The notes under the pieces were generated by a model. It ran no database searches. It was not told where the DNA came from and saw nothing but the letters and a program-made list of their open reading frames with translations. This document shows, one piece after another, positions 38,968 through 45,409 of a stretch of DNA of 45,409 bases. The stretch's first letter is position 1. Each line of letters starts with the position of its first letter. Made by a program: the position numbers and the translations under genes. Source of the stretch: Gammaproteobacteria bacterium (GTDB lineage: Bacteria > Pseudomonadota > Gammaproteobacteria > Ga0077554 > Ga007554); contig JAHFRW010000019.1 in the NCBI GenBank assembly GCA_023266055.1, positions 1 through 45,409 on the forward strand. Direction: 5' to 3'.

Positions 38968-40539
38968 ATGTCGCTCGCAATTGTGTATAGCCGTGCACAG
39001 TGTGGTATTGACGCCCCACTGGTTACCGTAGAAGTGCATCTTTCCAATGGTTTGCCCAGCCTATCCATCGTGGGTCTACCGGAGATGGCCGTCAAGGAAA
39101 GCAAGGACCGTGTACGCGGGGCGCTGCTTAATGCCCAGTTTGAATTTCCGGCGCGACGCATTACCGTTAATCTGGCGCCGGCTGATCTCCCCAAGGAAGG
39201 TGGCCGCTTTGACCTGCCGATCGCACTCGGGATTCTGGCCGCGTCAGGACAAATCCCCACCCAGATCCTGCAGCAATACGAATTTGTGGGTGAAGTTGCA
39301 CTGAGTGGTGAGTTACGTCCGATACGCGGCGTGTTATCCGCCGCCGTGCGTGCACGCGATGCGCAACGTTGCCTGCTGGTGCCCATGGATAACGCCGCTG
39401 AGGCATCGCTGGTCAACGATGTTGTGCTGTTCGCTGCACGTCATATCACACAGGTATGTGCTCACCTCTCTGCGGCACAGCCTTTGGCTCCCTATTCACC
39501 CCCTGCACGGACCAATCCGGAAACACCGGCAGCGACCCACCTCACACCTCAGTATGACGCCGCAGATGCGCAGGACCTGAGCGAGGTACGCGGTCAACAA
39601 CACGCCCGACGTGCACTGGAAATTGCCGCTGCAGGCGGTCACAGCCTGCTGATGATCGGCCCGCCCGGCACCGGCAAATCGATGCTCGCCAGCCGTTTAC
39701 CCGGCATTCTACCGAGCATGAGTGAAGCAGAAGCGCTGGAAGCGGCCACCATCATGTCAATCAGCGATGCAGGCTTTGTTCCGGCCCTGTGGGGCAAGCG
39801 TCCCTTCAGGGCACCGCACCATTCCGCTTCCGGCGTGGCGTTAGTGGGAGGCGGGTCGCAACCGCGTCCCGGAGAAGTTTCGCTGGCCCATCATGGGGTG
39901 CTGTTTCTGGACGAGCTACCGGAATTTGAGCGGCGTGTACTGGAGGTGCTGCGCGAGCCTTTGGAATCGGGCCACATTACTATTTCACGTGCTGCACGAC
40001 AGGCGACTTTCCCCGCCCGCTTCCAGTTGATTGCCGCCATGAATCCATGTCCGTGTGGTTATCTGGGCGACCCCAATGGGCGTTGTCATTGCAGTGAGGA
40101 TCAGGTGCTACGTTACCGGACGCGCATCTCTGGCCCATTACTGGATCGTATCGACATGCATATTGAAGTACCGCGACTACCGCGCAATGTACTCAATGCT
40201 GATGAAGGCCGCCACGAGGAAACCAGTGAAACGGTACGTGGCCGGGTTGAGCTCGCACGTGAACGCCAGATACAACGCGCGGGTAAAGCCAATTATGTAT
40301 TGAGCAACCGGCAAATCGAACGCACCTGTCGTTTGAACAAGGCGGATGCGCAGTTGCTGGAACAATCCATCGAACGGCTAGGATTATCCGCACGCGCCTA
40401 TCACCGGATTTTAAAAGTGGCGCGCACTATCGCAGATCTTGCAGACAGTGAAACCATATTGACTACACACCTTGCAGAAGCGATCTCGTACCGGCGCCTG
40501 GATCGACATAAACCGGCTCATTCCAAAACATCGTCTTAA
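38968..40539 (+). CDS. comM: ComM/YifB family Mg chelatase-like AAA+ ATPase
   Basis: ComM is a hexameric helicase that promotes branch migration during natural transformation. The 523-residue protein has the N-terminal ChlI-like domain ([40 protein letters not shown]), then Walker A GPPGTGKS at about residues 229-236, Walker [10 protein letters not shown], the RAPHHSAS element and the zinc-like [14 protein letters not shown] cluster. The C-terminal lid carries [18 protein letters not shown]. Length is as expected (about 500). Gene order ubiK-comM is common in gammaproteobacteria. Confidence 0.95.
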   Translation: MSLAIVYSRAQCGIDAPLVTVEVHLSNGLPSLSIVGLPEMAVKESKDRVRGALLNAQFEFPARRITVNLAPADLPKEGGRFDLPIALGILAASGQIPTQILQQYEFVGEVALSGELRPIRGVLSAAVRARDAQRCLLVPMDNAAEASLVNDVVLFAARHITQVCAHLSAAQPLAPYSPPARTNPETPAATHLTPQYDAADAQDLSEVRGQQHARRALEIAAAGGHSLLMIGPPGTGKSMLASRLPGILPSMSEAEALEAATIMSISDAGFVPALWGKRPFRAPHHSASGVALVGGGSQPRPGEVSLAHHGVLFLDELPEFERRVLEVLREPLESGHITISRAARQATFPARFQLIAAMNPCPCGYLGDPNGRCHCSEDQVLRYRTRISGPLLDRIDMHIEVPRLPRNVLNADEGRHEETSETVRGRVELARERQIQRAGKANYVLSNRQIERTCRLNKADAQLLEQSIERLGLSARAYHRILKVARTIADLADSETILTTHLAEAISYRRLDRHKPAHSKTSS

Positions 40540-40569
40540 ACAATCCTTAGCGGGCCGCCCCTGACGCCA

Positions 40570-41736
40570 CTATATTGATGTCTTGATCACATGCGCTGCC
40601 TGCGCCGGTAGAAAATAACCATACACCGGCGCTGAATGCAATGGATTGTGTGGCTGATATTCAAGCCCATACAGCATAAACCACTGGCGGGCATGCGCGG
40701 CGCGCATCTCCCGACGCGATACAATTTCCAGCAATTTTCCATTCTCGATAGCACGCGGTAATTTGGCATCAATCTGTATCAGCATTTGCTTGATATCATC
40801 CGGTATCTGCTGATTACGTTCCGGACGAGTGAATACCTGCAATAATAAACCCTGCGTGTAATTCCCCGTGGGCGTCATGCTTTCAATGCCATGCTCCGCC
40901 AGTGCCGCCATTACCTCGGCAAGTGGCACCGCCTGACGTTCGCCATGGATTTGGCGCGTGGCGCGCAACGCCATATGATGTGCGGTATAACCATAGACAT
41001 AATGCCAATGCTGAATGATTTGCGCGGGCTGCGTCTCGTCAGACTGGTCAATGAATAAACGCAACAACTGACCGTTGGCAAGCACCTTATAGAGAGGATA
41101 AGCATTCCAGCCATCAGGAAAACTATAAAAATCTTCTCCGCACACCTGAGACGCAACATAGCCATGCTCGGTTATCAGCAATTCAACCACACGCTCGGCC
41201 GCACGTTCACGGGAAGACCCGCAACGAATGGCGATATGATCAAAATGTACCGTCCAGCCTCTCGCCGCCGCTAGCCTTAACAAAGCCAGATCAGCATGGC
41301 TGTTCAACAATGACTCTACCGCCTTAACAGCGGCATAGACATCGAAGTGCTTCACCCACTGAGCAATGCACCTGGCATCATCATCACTCAGGTGGGTATG
41401 CGCACGCGCCAGAATATCCGTGATAAAAGTATGCGCGAAGGGATGCACAGGGATGCCCGTCTCAAGATCATCCTCAAAACGGCAGGCACCACGCGTCTGG
41501 GTGTATGCATCCAGCAATTGCAGTGTTGTGCATACCTTTTCAAAGTAACCCTGTGCCGTGGAGGGCTGCGGCATCGCATACACTGGCGTGAGATCCAGGC
41601 TGACCTCATCACCATTTTCGTTGGTCACCAGCAACTTGCACGGCTCAGCCGGATCGGGCTTCAAGCCTTGCTCATGCCGCAAAATATCAGCCATTATATT
41701 ATGGGCAAACGCGATGCAGGATTCGTTGTGTAACAC
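40570..41736 (-). CDS. DUF1338 family protein (HglS-like 2-oxoadipate dioxygenase/decarboxylase)
   Basis: DUF1338 enzymes of the HglS type convert 2-oxoadipate to D-2-hydroxyglutarate in bacterial lysine breakdown, using a non-haem iron in a fold related to hydroxyphenylpyruvate dioxygenase. In this 388-residue protein the probable iron ligands and substrate Arg are visible: HIAIR (His167, Arg171), AHHMALR (His253 or His254) and KLLEIVSR (Glu337), with the dioxygenase-like strand LLLQVFTRPE before the last. The C-terminal APVYGYFLPAQAA is the family end. It is shorter than P. putida HglS (about 460), so the assignment to that exact activity is open. It is divergent from an aminoadipate-semialdehyde dehydrogenase-like gene, which supports a lysine role. 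Confidence 0.75.
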   Translation of the reverse strand: MLHNESCIAFAHNIMADILRHEQGLKPDPAEPCKLLVTNENGDEVSLDLTPVYAMPQPSTAQGYFEKVCTTLQLLDAYTQTRGACRFEDDLETGIPVHPFAHTFITDILARAHTHLSDDDARCIAQWVKHFDVYAAVKAVESLLNSHADLALLRLAAARGWTVHFDHIAIRCGSSRERAAERVVELLITEHGYVASQVCGEDFYSFPDGWNAYPLYKVLANGQLLRLFIDQSDETQPAQIIQHWHYVYGYTAHHMALRATRQIHGERQAVPLAEVMAALAEHGIESMTPTGNYTQGLLLQVFTRPERNQQIPDDIKQMLIQIDAKLPRAIENGKLLEIVSRREMRAAHARQWFMLYGLEYQPHNPLHSAPVYGYFLPAQAAHVIKTSI

Positions 41737-41765
41737 CTATAATTTTCCTCTGGCGCACGTTATGT

Positions 41766-41781
41766 CCAGAACATATTCTGG
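41766..41781. promoter_or_regulatory. Inverted repeat in the DUF1338/ALDH7 divergent promoter
   Basis: CCAGAACATATTCTGG (CCAGAA, four bases, TTCTGG) lies near the middle of the 100-bp divergent spacer 41737-41836. Its place suits a shared regulator of both genes. No regulator gene is adjacent. Confidence 0.4.
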
Positions 41782-41836
41782 CCTGTATTCCTAGTTTAAT
41801 GATACATTATAAATAACACAATGCGGGGAAGCATTC

Positions 41837-43369
41837 ATGAGCAATAGACAAACCCTGACACTTCTAAAAACTCTGGGTATCGGCACACTGAATGCGGGTG
41901 TCTGGCCTGAATCGACAGCCGCGCCCACCAAAAACAGCGACCACCTTGACTCATTCAACCCGGCCAATGGTGATCTCATTGGCCGGGTAAGCCTGTGCCC
42001 GGATGATGCCTACGACACTCTCATTACCAACAGTCTGTTTGCCTTTCAGACATGGCGCAACGTGCCTGCTCCCCGACGTGGTGAGCTGGTACGTTTAATC
42101 GCCGAACGACTCCGCGCCCACAAGGACGCTCTCGGCAGTCTTATATCGCTGGAAATGGGCAAGATCAAAAGCGAAGGTGATGGTGAAATTCAGGAGATGA
42201 TTGACATCGCCGACTTTGCTGTCGGCCAGTCCCGTATGCTCTATGGAAAAACCATGCACTCGGAACGCCCACAACACCGCATGTATGAACAATGGCATCC
42301 ACTGGGCGTGATTGGCGTTATCACCGCCTTTAATTTTCCGATGGCCGTATGGGCCTGGAATGCGTTCATCGCTGCCATTGCAGGTAATACCATCGTTTGG
42401 AAGCCATCACCCAAAACTCCCTTGTGCGCTATCGCCATACAGAAAATCTGTGAGGATGTGATGACTGAACACGGGTATAGTGGTATCTTTTCGCTGTTTG
42501 TTACTGACAGTAATACACTTGCGGAACGATGTGTCTCGGATCCGCGCCTACCTCTGATTTCATTCACTGGCTCTACCCCAGTGGGGCGCCATGTCGCAGG
42601 GATCGTCGCACGGCGCCTGGGGAAAAGCCTGTTGGAACTCGGTGGTAATAACGCAGTCATCGTTGACGAAAGTGCCGATCTCAACCTTGCCGTGCCCGCC
42701 ATCGTATTCGGTGCCGTGGGCACGGCGGGCCAACGCTGCACCACCACACGCCGCCTGCTCGTACACGCGTCACGGCATGAGGAACTGATCACGCAATTGA
42801 TTCATGCCTACAAACAGGTACGCATTGGCGATCCACTCGATCCAAATACACTCATGGGCCCTCTGTGCGATCATGCCGCCGTAGAAAACTATCGTCATGC
42901 ACTGCAGGAAGCCGTCGCAGCAGGCGGCACGATTCTTTATGGTGGTCACGTATTACCAGGACCCGGTTACTTTGTTGAACCGACCCTGGTGCATGCCGAG
43001 AACCATTGGCCGGTGGTGCAGCACGAAACATTTGCACCCATTCTGTATGTCATGCCTTATCAGGATCTCGACGAAGCCATTGCACTCAACAACAGTGTTC
43101 CGCAGGGGCTGTCTTCGGCGTTATTCACCACACGTCTCCAATATGCCGAGCAATTTCTGTCAGCCACAGGCAGCGACTGTGGCATCGCCAATGTCAACAT
43201 TGGTACTTCTGGCGCGGAAGTCGGCGGTGCTTTCGGCGGAGAAAAAGATACCGGCGGCGGACGCGAAGCCGGCTCAGACGTGTGGCAAGCCTATATGCGG
43301 CGCCAGACCAACACCATTAACTGGGGAAGCAAACCAATGCTGGCGCAGGGCATTCAATTTGATTTGTGA
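41837..43369 (+). CDS. Aldehyde dehydrogenase of the ALDH7 / AmaB type (aminoadipate-semialdehyde dehydrogenase)
   Basis: A 510-residue NAD(P)-dependent aldehyde dehydrogenase. ALDH7A1 and AmaB oxidise L-2-aminoadipate 6-semialdehyde (in equilibrium with piperideine-6-carboxylate) to 2-aminoadipate in lysine breakdown. Family-type features are the N-terminal [33 protein letters not shown], the catalytic Glu267 in LELGGNNA, the catalytic Cys301 in [12 protein letters not shown], and the ALDH7-specific C-terminus [30 protein letters not shown]. All catalytic residues are present. A GGGGAAG ribosome binding site precedes the ATG. An aminotransferase for the step to 2-oxoadipate is not in the window. 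Confidence 0.88.
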   Translation: MSNRQTLTLLKTLGIGTLNAGVWPESTAAPTKNSDHLDSFNPANGDLIGRVSLCPDDAYDTLITNSLFAFQTWRNVPAPRRGELVRLIAERLRAHKDALGSLISLEMGKIKSEGDGEIQEMIDIADFAVGQSRMLYGKTMHSERPQHRMYEQWHPLGVIGVITAFNFPMAVWAWNAFIAAIAGNTIVWKPSPKTPLCAIAIQKICEDVMTEHGYSGIFSLFVTDSNTLAERCVSDPRLPLISFTGSTPVGRHVAGIVARRLGKSLLELGGNNAVIVDESADLNLAVPAIVFGAVGTAGQRCTTTRRLLVHASRHEELITQLIHAYKQVRIGDPLDPNTLMGPLCDHAAVENYRHALQEAVAAGGTILYGGHVLPGPGYFVEPTLVHAENHWPVVQHETFAPILYVMPYQDLDEAIALNNSVPQGLSSALFTTRLQYAEQFLSATGSDCGIANVNIGTSGAEVGGAFGGEKDTGGGREAGSDVWQAYMRRQTNTINWGSKPMLAQGIQFDL

Positions 43370-43393
43370 GGTTAGCAAAAAATAGAAAAAAGT

Positions 43394-43455
43394 GTCGCCC
43401 TGCTCGCGAACTATTTTGGGACATCCCCATCCTCAAAATGACTGCGCTCGGCGAC
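43394..43455. repeat. Dispersed palindromic repeat, copy 3
   Basis: Third copy (GTCGCCCTGCTCGCGAAC at the start, TGCGCTCGGCGAC at the end), 25 bp after the aldehyde dehydrogenase stop codon. Similarity to copy 2 continues to about 43530 (CGCTCCCTGGCGGGCGCCTTTG). The remainder of the spacer 43456-43854 shows no gene I can support. Confidence 0.6.
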
Positions 43456-43854
43456 AAGTATGCCTTCGGAGCCCGGACAGGCTTGCGTCCGACCGCTCGC
43501 TTTCGCCTCGCGCTCCCTGGCGGGCGCCTTTGTTTTTTGGCGAAAAAAATACGAGTTTGCTTTTTTATTTCAATATCTTGTCGTGAAAAACAGACCCTAA
43601 TTTACTGAAACGTTGGATCTTGTTTATTTCCAACTTACCTCAAGGAGTGACCCTGGGTTGCAAAAATATACCTTTATACCTAGCGGTCAGGAATAGCCCA
43701 TCCACACCTGTTGATTTATACTTCAACTTTGAATGTCATTACGCGGCTGGAGAACGGGGAACGTCACCGCTGCATAACTTTATAATGCAGGACTCGAATC
43801 GATGCTCAATTCAACATCACACGTTATTTTCGTACCCTCAAAAAGATTGGCGAG

Positions 43855-44304
43855 ATGAGCATGATCCTTCCCATTATGCTGCTGCTCCTGCTTGTCGGCG
43901 CCCTGTTTTTATCTAAACGTCATATTGTTATCGCGTTTCTCGTCCCGGTGATGCTTCTTCCTTTCTGTTTCCTGGCGTTGTATGCGGCTTATCAGATCGC
44001 GACTCAACAACAGGACATGTTTGATTTCAGCGAGACCTTAAGCGCAGGGCTGTTTCTGTCAATGCTTGGCATTCCCATATTTCTCATTGTAATGCTGCCT
44101 GTCTACCATGGCTTGCTGCGCATCCATTTACCCATCATCATTACCTTTCCAATGGCCGTTGCAGTTATCCTGTTACTGGTTGCTTATCTGGTCGCTGAAA
44201 GACCTCTTACACCTGCACTCACTCTGACTATTACGGGCTGCGGATTAATCCATGCTTTTGTAATATTATCTTTAATTTCCACAATGAAATCCTTTTCAAA
44301 ATAA
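43855..44304 (+). CDS. Small polytopic membrane protein, unrecognised
   Basis: A 149-residue protein made almost wholly of hydrophobic segments, with four to five predicted membrane helices (about residues 3-20, 24-46, 60-84, 90-113 and 122-143). It has no Cys-rich, nucleotide-binding or charged motif that I recognise. The ribosome binding site is weak (GGCGAG close to the ATG). Codon use looks like the neighbouring genes. It is followed by an oxidoreductase gene after 59 bp on the same strand. Confidence 0.6.
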   Translation: MSMILPIMLLLLLVGALFLSKRHIVIAFLVPVMLLPFCFLALYAAYQIATQQQDMFDFSETLSAGLFLSMLGIPIFLIVMLPVYHGLLRIHLPIIITFPMAVAVILLLVAYLVAERPLTPALTLTITGCGLIHAFVILSLISTMKSFSK

Positions 44305-44363
44305 TCAGAAGTATTAACTGTCATGGTTTCTGCCAACCTCCCTCCAACTCAGGACGATAACGT

Positions 44364-45344
44364 ATGAAAGCCATTGTGTATGAAAAATATGGGCCGCCCG
44401 AGGTTCTTCAATTAAAGGAGATCGAAAAGCCTACGCCCAAGGACAATGAAGTCCTGATAAAAATACATGCGACAACGGTAACGTCGGGTGACTGGAGAAT
44501 GCGAAGTCTCAATGTGCCTACCGGTTTCAGGCTCATCATGCGTTTGGTATTGGGCTTTTCAAAACCCAGAAAACCCATACTCGGGACAGAGTTGGCCGGG
44601 GTCGTTGAGTCCGTTGGCAAAGATGTACGGCAATTCAAGGCCGGTGATTCGGTTTTTGCGTTCAGCGACGCCACCATGGGTTGCCATGCAGAATACAAAT
44701 GCATGCCCGAAGACGGAGCAATGGCATTCAAGCCCGCCAATCTAACTTACGATGAAGCTGCCGCACTCTCTTTTGGTGGTACAACAGCGTTGGATTTCTT
44801 CAGAAAAGGAAAACTTCAGCGTGGCGAGAAGGTACTCGTCAATGGTGCTTCCGGAGGGGTAGGGACGGCAGCTGTGCAGCTTGCCAGACATTTCGGGGCA
44901 GAGATTACCGGGGTGTGCAGTACCGCAAACATGGAACTGGTAAGATCTCTGGGCGCCCATCATGTTATCGACTACACCAAAGAAGACTTCACGCAAAAAG
45001 GTGCAACCTATGATGTCATTATTGATACCGTCGGCACGACACCACTCTCCCGCAGCAAAGCTTCGCTGAAGGATGGAGGACGCCTGCTTATGATCTTAGC
45101 GGGTCTGCCAGACATGCTGAAAATTCCATGGATGTCGATGACAGGCAACAAAAAAATCATCGCCGGGCCCGCAACCGGGGGTGCGGAAGATTTGCGTTTC
45201 CTCGCGGCGCTGGCGGAAGCGGGCGAATTCAAACCGATTATTGATCGGCGCTATCCGTTTGAGCAGATCGCCGAGGCTCATCGTTATGTCGATAGTGGAC
45301 GCAAGAAGGGAAATGTTATTATAACGCTGAAACATGATAATTAA
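44364..45344 (+). CDS. Medium-chain NAD(P)-dependent oxidoreductase, quinone-reductase type
   Basis: A 326-residue MDR-superfamily enzyme. The N-terminal GroES-like domain starts MKAIVYEKYGPPEVLQLKEIEKP and contains PILGTELAGVVESVGKDV. The nucleotide-binding domain shows VNGASGGVGTAAVQLAR, and SLGAHHVIDYTKEDF, YDVIIDTVG and GGRLLMI follow. The Cys ligands of zinc alcohol dehydrogenases are missing, so it belongs to the zinc-free quinone oxidoreductase/YhdH-like group that reduces quinones or activated double bonds. The substrate cannot be told. A weak ribosome binding site (CAGGACGATAACG) precedes the ATG. The remaining 65 bp to the window end hold nothing recognisable. Confidence 0.87.
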   Translation: MKAIVYEKYGPPEVLQLKEIEKPTPKDNEVLIKIHATTVTSGDWRMRSLNVPTGFRLIMRLVLGFSKPRKPILGTELAGVVESVGKDVRQFKAGDSVFAFSDATMGCHAEYKCMPEDGAMAFKPANLTYDEAAALSFGGTTALDFFRKGKLQRGEKVLVNGASGGVGTAAVQLARHFGAEITGVCSTANMELVRSLGAHHVIDYTKEDFTQKGATYDVIIDTVGTTPLSRSKASLKDGGRLLMILAGLPDMLKIPWMSMTGNKKIIAGPATGGAEDLRFLAALAEAGEFKPIIDRRYPFEQIAEAHRYVDSGRKKGNVIITLKHDN

Positions 45345-45409
45345 GAAGCAGTGGCTCAGCCGTAGTCACGGCATATAATGAAAAAGAAATTAAAGTTGTA
45401 CAGGTAAAA

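Overview
The window is chromosomal DNA of a gammaproteobacterium. The evidence is gene order and content: smc-zipA; the run pyrG-kdsA-eno-ftsB-ispD-ispF-truD; guaB-guaA with tadA nearby; xseA, der, ubiK and comM. Genus cannot be fixed from the sequence. Most of the window is ordinary core genome at moderate G+C. It is broken up by several small palindromic repeat families and by one clearly foreign block.

Layout. Positions 180-4597 (minus): zipA and smc. 4911-7143 (plus): tRNA uridine hydroxylase trhO overlapping a CapA-type secreted metallophosphatase-like gene. 7255-9228: a bifunctional class II aldolase/short-chain dehydrogenase. 9546-10466: a CheX-like protein and a single-domain response regulator. 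10786-13523: translation factor EttA and a CaCA-type cation antiporter. 13833-15812 (minus): lemA, a TPM-domain gene and a second, frameshifted TPM gene. 15872-22277 (minus): the conserved pyrG-to-truD cluster. 22518-23116 (minus): tadA followed directly by tRNA-Ser(CGA).

23187-29770 is a degraded defence island between tadA and guaA, marked by a diverged, stop-containing second copy of the guaA 3' region at its far end. It holds a class II Fic gene between two direct copies of a 71-bp hairpin, the N-terminal stump of an unrecognised gene cut off at one hairpin, a complete OLD-family nuclease plus UvrD-like helicase pair (Gabija architecture) with a small ORF coupled to it, an AbiEii toxin remnant that ends at a partial copy of the same hairpin, and a 166-bp MITE-like palindrome. 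No integrase is present, so the island looks fixed.

29771-32872 (minus): guaA and guaB. 33464-37672: a DUF2892 membrane protein, xseA, an M23 peptidase and der. 37673-38667: a repeat-rich spacer with tRNA-Val(CAC). 38668-40539: ubiK and comM. 40570-43369: a DUF1338 (HglS-like) gene divergent from an ALDH7/AmaB-type aldehyde dehydrogenase, together suggesting lysine/aminoadipate catabolism. 43855-45344: a small membrane protein and a zinc-independent-type medium-chain oxidoreductase.

The likeliest interesting biology is in the island: the OLD/UvrD pair with its extra downstream ORFs, and the Fic cassette with twin operator-like repeats ending exactly at its start codon. All functional statements are inferences from recognised motifs and context; no database search was run.
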